Part shown: one piece after another, positions 36,178 to 45,223 of the stretch
Position numbering within the stretch: the stretch's first letter is position 1
Layout: the number at the start of each line of letters is the position of its first letter
NCBI GenBank assembly: GCA_050014395.1
Contig: JBEKDK010000002.1
Coordinates: 1-64,000 of the forward strand
Reading direction: 5' to 3'
Source: DASPOJ01 sp050014395
Lineage (GTDB): Bacteria > Acidobacteriota > Terriglobia > Acidiferrales > UBA7541
Length of the DNA: 64,000 nt
Made by a program: the position numbers and the translations under genes
Notes under the pieces: model-generated
Told to the model about the DNA's origin: nothing
What the model saw: only the letters and a program-made list of their open reading frames with translations
Databases searched by the model: none

Positions 36178-37275
36178 ATGAGCGCAGCGACAACCGAAGG
36201 AACACAGCGCTACGCAGCGCGATTCGCAAGCCACGCGGCTGCCGGTCATTTTCGCGCGCAACAGGATTTATTGTTGGGCTCGATCGGCATCGGCACGTAT
36301 CTCGGCGAAGCCGACGATGCCACCGACCGCGCCTACACTGCGGCGATCGTTGCAGCGGTGGAAGGCGGCGCAAACGTGCTGGACACGGCGATCAATTATC
36401 GCTTCCAGCGCAGTGAGCGCGCGGTCGGCGCGGCGATTGCCGAACTGGCGCGACGCGGCTTCGCGCGCGAGGAGCTGGTGGTCTGCACCAAAGGCGGATT
36501 TCTTGCGCCCGACGGCGCGATGCCCGCCGACGCAGCCGATTATTTCCAGCGCATTTATGTGGACACGGGTTTGATCGGCGCCGAGGACGTCGCCGCCGGC
36601 TGCCACGTTATGGCTCCGCGTTTCCTGGCCGATCAAATCGAGCGCAGCCGAAAAAATCTGGGCGTCGAAACGATCGACGTCTATTACCTGCACAACCCCG
36701 AAACACAACTGAGCGATTTCACATCCGAAGTATTTGAAAAGCGGTTGCACACCGCATTCGAGTTTCTGGAAACGGCGGTGACCGAAGGTAAGATTCGCTT
36801 CTACGGCTTGGCCACGTGGAAGGGCTTCCGCGAACCCCAACAAGCGCGCGACGCGCTTTCGCTCGCGAAGATCGATATCTTGGCGCGCTCGCTGGCCGGC
36901 GATGGGCACCACTGCCGATTCGTGCAATTGCCCCACAACCTCGGCATGACGGAAGCGCTGACCCGCGCCAACCAGGCGATCGATTCGCGAACGCTGCCGA
37001 TGATCGAAGCCGCGCACGCTCTGGGTATCACGCTTGTGGCCAGCGCCTCGCTGCTGCAAGGCCAGGTGGCGCGCAATCTGCCGCCGTTCATTGCGCAGAC
37101 GCTTGGCCTCGAAAACGACGCTGAGCGCGCGCTGCAATTTGTGCGCTCGACTCCGGGCATCACCACCGCGCTCGTCGGCATGAGCCGCCTCGAGCACGTC
37201 CGCGCAAATCTTCGCCTGGTGGGAATCGCGCCGGCGCCGCAGGATGTGTTCTCGAAACTGTTCGAGCGCCGTTAG
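36178..37275 (+). CDS. Aldo/keto reductase
   Basis: A 365-residue protein. The catalytic set is visible: Asp and Tyr in VLDTAINYRFQRSERAVG, Lys in VVCTKGGF and His in YYLHNPETQ. It reduces aldehydes or ketones using NADPH. The insert around AADYFQRIYVDTGLIG is longer than in small members. It lies 58 bp after the UvrC-like gene and is convergent with the hydrolase. Confidence 0.93.
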   Translation: MSAATTEGTQRYAARFASHAAAGHFRAQQDLLLGSIGIGTYLGEADDATDRAYTAAIVAAVEGGANVLDTAINYRFQRSERAVGAAIAELARRGFAREELVVCTKGGFLAPDGAMPADAADYFQRIYVDTGLIGAEDVAAGCHVMAPRFLADQIERSRKNLGVETIDVYYLHNPETQLSDFTSEVFEKRLHTAFEFLETAVTEGKIRFYGLATWKGFREPQQARDALSLAKIDILARSLAGDGHHCRFVQLPHNLGMTEALTRANQAIDSRTLPMIEAAHALGITLVASASLLQGQVARNLPPFIAQTLGLENDAERALQFVRSTPGITTALVGMSRLEHVRANLRLVGIAPAPQDVFSKLFERR

Positions 37276-37319
37276 CGTGCGCGTGAGTCGACGCGCCACC
37301 ACGCCGCCAACGCCGGATG

Positions 37320-38009
37320 TTATTCGGGTTTTGTGGAGAGAAATTCGGCCCGGTGCCGGGTCAGCCAAGACGCGAGAGCGCGATCCATCCCGTCAAGATG
37401 CCCTGCGAAAAAATGGTCCGCGCCGGCGATGAAAACTAACTCCGTGGATTTCCTCGCGCGCGCGTCCATTCCCGCCAGGATCGCTTCGAGCTTTTCATGT
37501 GGCGCGTACTGATCGTGATCGCCGCTCACCAGCAGTTTGGGCTTCACGCACGATGACAAATAGGAAGCGTCAAATATCCCGGCCGGCAAACCCAAGCCCA
37601 CAAGCGCCGCGACCCGTGCGTCCTCCGCGCCAACGCGCAAGCCAACCCACGCCCCGAAGCTGAATCCCGCGACCATTAGCGGCGCGCCGGGATATCGCTC
37701 CGCAATCCAATCCAACGCGGCGCGGACATCGTCCTGCTCGCCGCGGCCTTCGTCATGCGCGCCGTGGCTGAGCCCCGCACCGCGAAAATTGAAGCGCAGC
37801 ACCGGAAGCCCCGCGCCATGCAGCGTCTTGGCGGCCTGATAGACGACTTTGTTGTGCATCGTGCCGCCGAATTGCGGATGCGGATGGCACACCACAGCCG
37901 CCAGCGGCGGCGCGCTGCCATGATCCTCAACATCCCAGAACAATGCTTCAAGACTGCCGGCGGGGCCGGCCAACATGATGTTGCGATGCGCTAATTTGCT
38001 GGCCGTCAT
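37320..38009 (-). CDS. Alpha/beta hydrolase (COG2945-like)
   Basis: A 229-residue protein. The nucleophile elbow is GFSFGAW, the acid lies in LLVSGDHDQYAP and the base in IAGADHFFAGHLDGM. The N-terminus includes VVCHPHPQFGGTMHNKVVY, a motif common in this group. The natural ester or thioester substrate is unknown. Standalone gene on the minus strand. Confidence 0.92.
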   Translation of the reverse strand: MTASKLAHRNIMLAGPAGSLEALFWDVEDHGSAPPLAAVVCHPHPQFGGTMHNKVVYQAAKTLHGAGLPVLRFNFRGAGLSHGAHDEGRGEQDDVRAALDWIAERYPGAPLMVAGFSFGAWVGLRVGAEDARVAALVGLGLPAGIFDASYLSSCVKPKLLVSGDHDQYAPHEKLEAILAGMDARARKSTELVFIAGADHFFAGHLDGMDRALASWLTRHRAEFLSTKPE

Positions 38010-38226
38010 TGTTGATGGCTAATCTTTCGCGATTCCTGTCGAGCGGTCGCCACTGGATTCTTGGCGAACCGTGCCGGTTGATTCTCCTGAGCCATCTTAT
38101 GCGCCGCGGCGATGGTGGGTCAAAAGAGTACGCCGCCGGCGGGCCGCATGATGATTCCCTTGCATCGCCCGGCTATCAATGCTACGTTCAGCGCAACCTT
38201 GGAACGCCCTCTTCCGGGGGAAGCCT

Positions 38227-38553
38227 ATGTCAAATGGAATTGAACGCCGGGCATCCCGGCGATTTACGATGGCGTTGCCCTTGACGGTACGGTCCTCCGG
38301 GCCCAACGGAGACTCCGAACGCCAAGGCCGGACCCGTGACGTCAGTTTCCGCGGCCTTTACTTCACTTCCGACGCCCCATACGAATCCGGCAGCGCGCTG
38401 CAATGCGTTTTGACCTTGCCGAAGGAAATCACCATGGCCGGCGACGTAAACATCCTCTGCCACGCGCAAGTGGTGCGCGTTGAACCGCAGGCCGGACAGT
38501 GCGGCGTTGCCGCTCGCATTGACCGCTACGAGTTCCTCTCCGCTCCTGCCTGA
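38227..38553 (+). CDS. PilZ-domain protein
   Basis: About 108 residues from ATG 38227, with GGGGGAAG just upstream; the frame extends to 38179. The c-di-GMP signature is split as expected: ERRASRRF near the start and DVSFRGLYF about 30 residues later. It probably binds c-di-GMP and changes a partner, but no diguanylate cyclase lies nearby. The region 38010-38226 holds no feature I can support. Confidence 0.88.
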   Translation: MSNGIERRASRRFTMALPLTVRSSGPNGDSERQGRTRDVSFRGLYFTSDAPYESGSALQCVLTLPKEITMAGDVNILCHAQVVRVEPQAGQCGVAARIDRYEFLSAPA

Positions 38554-38655
38554 CGCAGAAAACTTCTCGCCGCCCGGTTTCGCTGAGTCCTCTGACGCCT
38601 GAGAATGGCGTACAATTGTTTTTTCGCCGCAGCTTGCCGGACCGGAGGAATCACG

Positions 38656-38883
38656 ATGTATCACTACGATGCCAGCACAGCTCTCGAAGAGCTGAACGAG
38701 GAAGCGCTTTTGCCGCACCCCGTGCGCGTTCGCGACATGATGCTGCGCACGCAGCTCCCGCCCAACGACGCTCTCGATTTGAGCCGCGAGTTCCAAAGCT
38801 ATCTTTCCCATTTCGGCGAAACGCAAAAGATCGCCAAGACGATCCTGGAAAAACTCGCTGCCGGCGTTCCCAAGAATCCTTGA
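38656..38883 (+). CDS. Unrecognised small protein
   Basis: A 75-residue protein starting at ATG 38656, with GGAGG at 38644-38648. It is mostly helical and acidic, with LEELNEEALLPHPVRVRDMML and an amphipathic C-terminal helix (FGETQKIAKTILEKLA). I do not recognise a family. It lies 102 bp after the PilZ gene and 15 bp before the HAD pseudogene, possibly a small operon. Confidence 0.65.
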   Translation: MYHYDASTALEELNEEALLPHPVRVRDMMLRTQLPPNDALDLSREFQSYLSHFGETQKIAKTILEKLAAGVPKNP

Positions 38884-38898
38884 AGAGTACCCAAGGAC

Positions 38899-39559
38899 AT
38901 GCCTCGCGAGACCCTGCTGATTGATCGTTTTCTTCGAGGAGGCCATCGAAACGCTGCTCACGCTGGCGGGGCCGCTGGGCTACTCTCGCGAATACGCGCG
39001 GCACATCCTGAACGAAACCGAGCTGCGCAATATCCGCCAGCACGGTTACGGAGTACGGAGTTTCGCGCGATCGCTCGAAGAGACTTACGTAAAACTCGCC
39101 GGGAACCTGGCGCAGCGGCCGGCCATCGAGGAAATCCGCCGCGCCGTGATGAAGCTCGAAAAGACTCCGCCCAAGATGCTTTCAGGTGTGGCCGAAACGC
39201 TCGCCTATCTGGCCGGCCGTCATCGCCTGATTCTGTTCAGCAAAGGCGAAGCTGCCGAGCAAGCGGCGAAGGTGGAGCGCTCCGGCTTGCAGACGCACTT
39301 CGAGGCCATCGAAATCGTAACGGAAAAAGATGTGCCGACGTATCTGGGAATCGTGAACAAGCACCACGTGGTGAAGTCGCGCGGATGGATGATCGGCAAC
39401 AGCCCGCGCAGCGATATCAATCCCGCGCTCGATGCCGGATTGAACGCCGTGTTCATTCCGCATCCCGGCACATGGCAGCTCGAGCACGAAGAAATTCACA
39501 GCGGCGTGGGCCGTTTGCTGGTGATCGGCCAATTTGGCGATCTGTGCGAACACTTTTGA
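38899..39559 (+). pseudogene. HAD-family hydrolase with catalytic motif I deleted
   Basis: The expected start, ATG 38899, reads MPRETLLID, which is where family members continue into the DxDxT motif (usually ADDTLWENN). Here the frame breaks instead. The match resumes in another frame at 38921 as IVFFEEAIETLLTLAGPLG and continues to the C-terminus, including LILFSKGEAAEQ (motif II region) and WMIGNSPRSDINPALDAG (motif IV). A deletion of about 29 bp between short AT repeats would explain both the frameshift and the missing catalytic aspartates. A shortened TTG-started protein of 212 residues could still be made but would lack the nucleophile. Confidence 0.75.
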
Positions 39560-39747
39560 ACTAATTTCGATTGCCCATCGCCACACGAATTGCTAATCTA
39601 ATTGCATACTATGCATTCAGTTTTCCGCAATTCGATTCAATCCATTTGCAATTGCGCCTGTCCTATGCCCCTTCGCGGGGCGCGTGGACTTGGCGGGGAA
39701 CCCGGCAATCCTTAGGATTTTCTCAAACAATAGAGAAAGTTCCTCCG

Positions 39748-39780
39748 CGGCCCACGACTTCTTGATCGTGGGCCGTTTTT
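39748..39780 (+). terminator. Intrinsic terminator upstream of cysK
   Basis: A 10-bp perfect stem, CGGCCCACGA paired with TCGTGGGCCG, with an 8-nt loop and TTTTT at 39776-39780. It ends whatever is transcribed from 39560-39747, either the HAD remnant or a short RNA ahead of cysK. Confidence 0.8.
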
Positions 39781-39856
39781 GTTTCAGAGCGCCGATTGAA
39801 ATGAATCACAAAACGAGACCAATTACCGCAGGACTACAGCACCCAAGGAGAGTGGA

Positions 39857-40822
39857 ATGAAAGTCGCAAACGACGTAACGGAACTGATCGGGAAGACGCC
39901 GCTGGTTCGATTGAACAAAGTCACGAAAGGCAGCAAGGCGACGGTGCTCGCAAAACTGGAAGGCTTCAATCCAAACGCCAGCGTGAAGGACCGCATCGGC
40001 GTGAGCATGATTGAGGATGCCGAAAAATCCGGCAAAATTCACCCCGGCAGAACAGTGCTGATCGAGCCGACCAGCGGCAACACGGGAATCGCGCTGGCGT
40101 TCGTGGCAGCCGTCAAAGGATACAAGTTGATTCTGACCATGCCCGAGACGATGAGCCTGGAGCGCCGCGTTCTGCTGAAGGCCTTCGGAGCGGAAATTAT
40201 TCTTACGCCCGGCCCTAAAGGCATGAAGGGCGCGATTACAAAGGCCGAGCAAATTCTCGCGCAGACGCCCGGCGGCTACATCCTCCAGCAGTTCGACAAT
40301 CCGGCGAATCCAAAAATTCATTTTGAAACCACGGGCCCGGAAATTTGGAATGACACAGACGGCAAAGTCGATATTCTGATCTCCGGCATCGGTACAGGCG
40401 GAACGCTCACCGGAGTCTCGCAGTACATCAAACCCAAGAAACCTTCGTTCAAGGCCATCGCTGTCGAGCCGACGGAAAGCCCGGTGCTTTCCGGCGGACA
40501 GCCGGCGCCGCACAAAATTCAGGGCATCGGGGCGGGCTTTGTGCCGTCGATTCTGCGCACGGACTACATCGATGAAGTCATTCAAGTGTCCAGCCCGGAT
40601 TCGATCGAGATGGCGCGCAAGCTGGCGCTCGAAGAAGGCTTGCTGGTGGGAATTTCCTCGGGCGCGGCGATAGTCGCGGCGTTGAAAGTGGCCACTCGCC
40701 CCGAAAACGCGGGAAAGATTATCGTGGTTGTGCTGCCGGACTACGGAGAGCGCTACTTGAGCAGTATACTTTTCGAGAGTCTGAAAAATGAAGCGCAGCA
40801 ATTGACGGCAGTCGAGGTGTAG
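39857..40822 (+). CDS. cysK: Cysteine synthase A
   Basis: A 321-residue protein after GGAGAG. The PLP-binding Lys is in NASVKDRIG, the substrate loop is TSGNTGIALAF and the phosphate loop is SGIGTGGTLTG. It makes cysteine from O-acetylserine and sulfide. The serine acetyltransferase gene follows by 12 bp, and the two products commonly form the cysteine synthase complex, here probably via the short C-terminal end of CysE (MDFQI). Confidence 0.97.
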   Translation: MKVANDVTELIGKTPLVRLNKVTKGSKATVLAKLEGFNPNASVKDRIGVSMIEDAEKSGKIHPGRTVLIEPTSGNTGIALAFVAAVKGYKLILTMPETMSLERRVLLKAFGAEIILTPGPKGMKGAITKAEQILAQTPGGYILQQFDNPANPKIHFETTGPEIWNDTDGKVDILISGIGTGGTLTGVSQYIKPKKPSFKAIAVEPTESPVLSGGQPAPHKIQGIGAGFVPSILRTDYIDEVIQVSSPDSIEMARKLALEEGLLVGISSGAAIVAALKVATRPENAGKIIVVVLPDYGERYLSSILFESLKNEAQQLTAVEV

Positions 40823-40834
40823 CGGAGGAAATCA

Positions 40835-41554
40835 TTGTTTCGGTACATTCGAGAGGACGTCGCGTCCGTTTTTGAACGCGACCCGGCGGCCAGATCGACC
40901 GTGGAGGTTCTGCTGTGCTACTCGGGCCTCCACGCAATGTGGTTCTACCGCATGGATCATTGGCTGTGGAACCACGGCATGCGGCTGCTCGCGCGCGTGC
41001 TTTCGCAATTCGCCAGATTTCTGACGGCAATCGAGATTCATCCGGCGGCGCAAATCGGCCGGCGCTTGTTCATCGATCACGGCATGGGCGTGGTCATCGG
41101 CGAGACGTCGATCGTCGGCGACGACGTGACGCTCTATCAGGGCGTCACGCTCGGCGGCACGGGCAAAGATACCGGCAAGCGGCATCCGACGATCGGCAGT
41201 GGCGTGGTGATCGGCTCCGGCGCCAGAGTCTTGGGCAATATTCGAGTGGGAGATAATTCGCGCGTGGGTGCGGGATCCGTTGTGCTCAGAGACGTTCCCG
41301 ACAACTCCACGATCGTCGGCGTGCCCGGCCACATCGTCTTCAGAAACGGCAAGCGCGTTGTGATCACGGACCCGAAACAGATTAACGATCCGCTGTCGGC
41401 GGCTCTTTCCGCCGTCGCCATGCAAGTGATGGAATTGCGGCACCGCGTGCAAAAATTGGAGGGCCGCGAATCCACCGACGCGGCTGCCTCCGCCGAGTTG
41501 CAAGCGATTTCCGATGAACTGCAGGCGATCATCGAGATGGATTTCCAAATATAA
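40835..41554 (+). CDS. cysE: Serine O-acetyltransferase
   Basis: A 239-residue protein with TTG start after GGAGG. An N-terminal helical part (RYIREDVASVFERDPAARST) leads into left-handed hexapeptide repeats (IGRRLFIDHGMGVVIGET, IGSGVVIGSGARVLGNIRVG). The substrate and acetyl-CoA residues of the family are in YQGVTLGGTGK and RHPTIG. It makes O-acetylserine for CysK. The C-terminus ends in Ile, the residue that normally docks into CysK. Confidence 0.96.
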   Translation: MFRYIREDVASVFERDPAARSTVEVLLCYSGLHAMWFYRMDHWLWNHGMRLLARVLSQFARFLTAIEIHPAAQIGRRLFIDHGMGVVIGETSIVGDDVTLYQGVTLGGTGKDTGKRHPTIGSGVVIGSGARVLGNIRVGDNSRVGAGSVVLRDVPDNSTIVGVPGHIVFRNGKRVVITDPKQINDPLSAALSAVAMQVMELRHRVQKLEGRESTDAAASAELQAISDELQAIIEMDFQI

Positions 41555-41617
41555 ATTCATCGCTCGGTCCGCGCGCGCGACACGCCGATAACACATTGCA
41601 GTCTGTTCGCCACGTGA

Positions 41618-42799
41618 ATGGTATCCTCAACTGAATCCGGGGGAACGATCTTGGCGCCAGAACGAACCAATTGGCGAAGTGAATGGTTTGAATTCGACGA
41701 CGCCGTTTATTTGGACGCGGCTGCGAGAGGGCCGCTTCCGCGCGCAGCGGTCCGCGCCGTGCAGCAAGCGCTCGAATGGCAGAAATTTCCGCATCACTTG
41801 CCGAAGGGCCAGCACTTCGCCCTGCCGAATCGCGTACGCGCGCATATTTCGCAGTTAATCGGTGCGCAACCCGAGGAAATTGCGCTGACGACCGGCACGA
41901 GCGGCGGCTTGCAAGCCATCGCCGCGGGAATCGATTGGCACAAGGATGATGAAATTCTGATCGCGCGCGGCGAATTCCCCGCGCACTTCACCACGTGGAT
42001 TCCTCTGGAGCGCTCCGCTGACGTTGCGGTGACGATTGTCGAGCCGCGCGGCCGATTCGTGACGGCCGAAGATTTCATCGACCACATCGGCCGGCGCACG
42101 CGACTGATTTCGGCGAGCCTGGTGCGCTTTGATGACGCCGCGCTTCTGGACGCGCGCCGCGTCGCCGACGCCTGCCACGCCGTCGGCGCATACCTGGTGC
42201 TGGACGCTGCGCAGTGCGTTGGAGCGATGCCGATGGACGTTGCGGCGCTCGGCTGCGATTTCCTCGCGGCGTCGGGCTACAAATGGCTGCTCTCGCCGTA
42301 CGGCACCGGATTCCTGTGGGTCCGTGGCGAACTGATCGAGCAGATGCGCGAAAGACCTTTCTACTGGCAGGCTCTGCCGGACGCTGACAATTTTCACGCG
42401 CTCTCGATGGCCGATTTCACGCCCGCGCCGAGAGCGCGCCGTTGGGATTCAGCCGAAACCGCCAGCTTTCTAAATTTGGCGGGGATGGAAGCGTCGCTCG
42501 AATTCCTGCTGCGCGCCGGCCCGCAGACTATTTGGGAGCACAATCGCGCGTTGATCGACGAGATGATTCGCCGGCTGCCGCGCGATCGTTGCGTCCTCGC
42601 GAGCCCCGCCGATCCCGCGGCCCGCGGCCCGTATGCATGCATCGCCGCTCGCAAGCCGGACGGCACATCGGCATTATTCGAGAAATTGCAAAAGGCGGGA
42701 ATTGTCGTCGCGTTGCGTGAAGGCTCTCTGCGCGTCGCGCCGCATCTCTACAACTCCGAACGCGACATCGATCGCTTGCTCACCGTTCTAGCCGTCTAA
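41618..42799 (+). CDS. Class V aminotransferase-fold PLP enzyme
   Basis: A 393-residue protein from ATG 41618; TTG 41651, with GGGGGA upstream, is a good alternative giving 382 residues. The PLP Lys is in SGYKWLLSPYGTGF. Upstream motifs are TTGTSGGLQAIAAGI and DAAQCVGAMPMDV. It resembles selenocysteine lyase/isopenicillin epimerase relatives. Position after cysK-cysE suggests sulfur or amino acid metabolism, perhaps a desulfurase, but no catalytic Cys loop is evident. The exact reaction is unknown. Confidence 0.85.
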   Translation: MVSSTESGGTILAPERTNWRSEWFEFDDAVYLDAAARGPLPRAAVRAVQQALEWQKFPHHLPKGQHFALPNRVRAHISQLIGAQPEEIALTTGTSGGLQAIAAGIDWHKDDEILIARGEFPAHFTTWIPLERSADVAVTIVEPRGRFVTAEDFIDHIGRRTRLISASLVRFDDAALLDARRVADACHAVGAYLVLDAAQCVGAMPMDVAALGCDFLAASGYKWLLSPYGTGFLWVRGELIEQMRERPFYWQALPDADNFHALSMADFTPAPRARRWDSAETASFLNLAGMEASLEFLLRAGPQTIWEHNRALIDEMIRRLPRDRCVLASPADPAARGPYACIAARKPDGTSALFEKLQKAGIVVALREGSLRVAPHLYNSERDIDRLLTVLAV

Positions 42800-42866
42800 C
42801 CCGCGCAGCGCCGCTCGCGTTCGAGCATCGCGCTCGCTGCGCCCCGCGCGCGGCTCCCCTTGCGCC

Positions 42867-44552
42867 TCAATACAACGGCTCCGGAGGCGGAGGATGGAAC
42901 GGGATGTGTACGATGGCCACCAACTCAACCGGCGCGCCGAGACGCGAGCCCGGCCGAAATGTCCAGCGGCTTAATGCTTCCATGGCATTCTGATCGAGCT
43001 CCGGATCCAAGCCGCGAACCAACTGAATGCTGTCCACTGTGCCGTCTTTACGAATGATCGCGTACAGCACCACCTCGCCTTGCACTTTCTCCAGCTGTAA
43101 TTGCGGCGGATATTTCGGATCCACTTTCCGCACCAGCACCGGGCCGATCAGTGTGTCCGGCGGCTTCGGTCTGCCATCGGGAATGTATTCGGGCGCGCCG
43201 AGTTCCGCGAAGCTCAGCACCCAATCGCCGGCCGCGCTTGCCAGATTCGGCATGCTGACGTGCAGCGTGTGAATTTCGTTCGTGCCCAGCAACGATTCCG
43301 CCGGCGCGCCGGATGAGATCATCGCTTTCACCGATGCCGCGCCACCTGCCGGCACGCTCCTGGCATTCGAATTCGATGATCGCGCCGCGGGCCTAGGATC
43401 TGCGGACGCTGACGCAATGCCCGACGCCGAAAGCCGCCGCCCGCCCGCGCCGCCCGCGCCCGCCGGGCCGGAGATCGACGCCGTCGGTGCGTCCGGCAGC
43501 GATGCGCTGTTGCTGATTCCGATGTCCGCTGGGCCCGTGCGCCCGCCTGACGCTGCGCCGCTTTCGTCCGCGCCACCCGGCCGGCCCTTGCCACCTGTCG
43601 GCGACATCGAAACGCGCGCCTGAAGATTTCCCTGCGGCAGCACCGGCGGCGGAGCGGCGGGACCCGGCGTCGCCCAAAGCGCGATCACGTTTTCGCCGCC
43701 GCTTGCCGCGCTCGGACCAATCTCCGGCGCATCGGCCGTCGCGTTATTTCGCCGAGACGCAGCCTGCGCCGCACTCATCGCCGGCACGCTCAACGCGGGT
43801 TTCTGCGCATCGAGCGCCGACGGCACGATGTCGATCGGCCCCGTCGGTGTCTGCTGATTCGCAATTCCCGGCGCGGCAACGGGGTCCGCCTGATTTTTCG
43901 CGGCGCGCGCCGGTTGCATGCTGGTCGAAAGCCGCATGCGCGGATGCGCGGCGTCCTCATCGTTCCACTGCACGATGTTCGGCAGCACCGGCAGAATCTT
44001 CGGCGGCGTGGGTGGCGCGGAAGGTTGCAGCAATTCTTGCCGCGGATGATTCGGGTGCAGCGGCTCGCTCCAAATCGTTTGCCGCGGGTTATAAGCGTCC
44101 GCCGCGGGAATGATCTGCGGCGTCACTCGTCGCGCAGCATCGGCCGCTCGCAGCCGCTTCAACACGCGCGGCGCGGGCGAAAGCAGCGGCAAGTCCGGCG
44201 CCGGATCGTCGGCCTGCACGTACCACGTCAGCTCGACGTCCGGCACGCCCATCCGCGGCCGCGCCAACTCGAAATGTGGATGCACCGTCGCCAGCAACAG
44301 CACTTGCAACGCGACCGCGGTAGCGAAGCCCAGCACCGGCCAGCGCCGCTCAATCCAGCAATCGCGAAAGTACGGCTCGCCGCCGAATCCCCGCTTGGGC
44401 CGCGGCCCGCCGAAAATCGCGCGCGCGCTGGACCAAAAATTCTCACGCGGCTTCGTCCATCGCACCGCCAACTGCGGTCCGTCCGGCGCGAGGCGAGCGA
44501 TCCAGGCGGCGTCGGACAGCGGCGCCGGTTCGGATTCGGGCACAAGGGACAT
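42867..44552 (-). CDS. TonB-family protein with long proline-rich linker
   Basis: A 561-residue protein. A single membrane helix (VLGFATAVALQVLLLATV) near residues 73-91 is followed by about 370 residues rich in Pro and Ala, then a TonB C-terminal domain: GPVLVRKVDPKYPPQLQLEK, GEVVLYAIIRKDGTVDSIQL and EALSRWTFRPGSRLG. Such proteins couple the inner membrane motor to outer membrane transporters or act as envelope partners. No ExbBD is nearby. The cytoplasmic N-terminal 70 residues are unusual for a classical TonB. Confidence 0.85.
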   Translation of the reverse strand: MSLVPESEPAPLSDAAWIARLAPDGPQLAVRWTKPRENFWSSARAIFGGPRPKRGFGGEPYFRDCWIERRWPVLGFATAVALQVLLLATVHPHFELARPRMGVPDVELTWYVQADDPAPDLPLLSPAPRVLKRLRAADAARRVTPQIIPAADAYNPRQTIWSEPLHPNHPRQELLQPSAPPTPPKILPVLPNIVQWNDEDAAHPRMRLSTSMQPARAAKNQADPVAAPGIANQQTPTGPIDIVPSALDAQKPALSVPAMSAAQAASRRNNATADAPEIGPSAASGGENVIALWATPGPAAPPPVLPQGNLQARVSMSPTGGKGRPGGADESGAASGGRTGPADIGISNSASLPDAPTASISGPAGAGGAGGRRLSASGIASASADPRPAARSSNSNARSVPAGGAASVKAMISSGAPAESLLGTNEIHTLHVSMPNLASAAGDWVLSFAELGAPEYIPDGRPKPPDTLIGPVLVRKVDPKYPPQLQLEKVQGEVVLYAIIRKDGTVDSIQLVRGLDPELDQNAMEALSRWTFRPGSRLGAPVELVAIVHIPFHPPPPEPLY

Positions 44553-44608
44553 CTTCTAATTATACGCTGGCAATCGCTGTGGGGTTGTCCGGAGCGGCGG
44601 GGTCCTCC

Positions 44609-44644
44609 AAAAATAAAAAAATAGTCGTCGCGGAACGCCGCGAC
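44609..44644 (-). terminator. Intrinsic terminator of the recG-rsmD operon
   Basis: On the minus strand a 7-bp stem GTCGCGG/CCGCGAC (44627-44633 with 44638-44644, tetraloop) is followed by a short spacer and a U-rich tract (A-run at 44609-44620 on the plus strand). Confidence 0.7.
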
Positions 44645-44656
44645 ACACAGGCAACA

Positions 44657-45220
44657 TTAGGCGCGCGCTTCCAAACGATAGAAACCCAGCGCCGCGTCCC
44701 CCTGCTCCACAACGCGCACGCATTCCAGGCCTGTACGCAGCGTGCTGGGCGCGTTTTTCCGCGCGTATTCAGCGATCACTCGCCCCATCGTTGCCAGCAG
44801 CTTTGCGTGGCCCAGAAATTCCAGCGCGCGCTCGTATTCCCCGGCCTCGCCGTACGGCGGATCGAGGAACACAAAATCGGCCTGCACGCCGCGCGATTCA
44901 AGCAACCCGCATCCGCGCACCGCGTCGAGCGGCAAAACCTCCGCGCCCGACGCGATGCCCAGCGATTCTAGATTTCGCCGGATCAACGCCAGCCCTGCGC
45001 GATGCGATTCCACAAAAAATACCTCGCGCACCCCGCGGCTCAGCGCCTCGATTCCGACCGCGCCCGTACCGGCGTAAAGATCTACAAACACCGCGCCCTC
45101 CACGCTCGGCCCAAGAATGTCGAACAGCGTTTCGCGCAGCCGGTCGCTTGTCGGACGCAGCTTCACTCCGCGCAACGCGCCAAGCTGCCGGCTTCGATAT
45201 TTGCCCGCGACCACGCGCAT
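44657..45220 (-). CDS. rsmD: 16S rRNA (guanine966-N2)-methyltransferase
   Basis: A 187-residue protein. It begins MRVVAGKYRSRQLGALRG, followed by RPTSDRLRETLFDIL, both typical of RsmD. The SAM site is FVDLYAGTGAVGIEALSRG and the catalytic motif DPPYGEA replaces NPPY. It methylates G966 of 16S rRNA. The start is 3 bp after the recG stop, so the two are cotranscribed. Confidence 0.95.
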   Translation of the reverse strand: MRVVAGKYRSRQLGALRGVKLRPTSDRLRETLFDILGPSVEGAVFVDLYAGTGAVGIEALSRGVREVFFVESHRAGLALIRRNLESLGIASGAEVLPLDAVRGCGLLESRGVQADFVFLDPPYGEAGEYERALEFLGHAKLLATMGRVIAEYARKNAPSTLRTGLECVRVVEQGDAALGFYRLEARA

Positions 45221-45223
45221 CGG

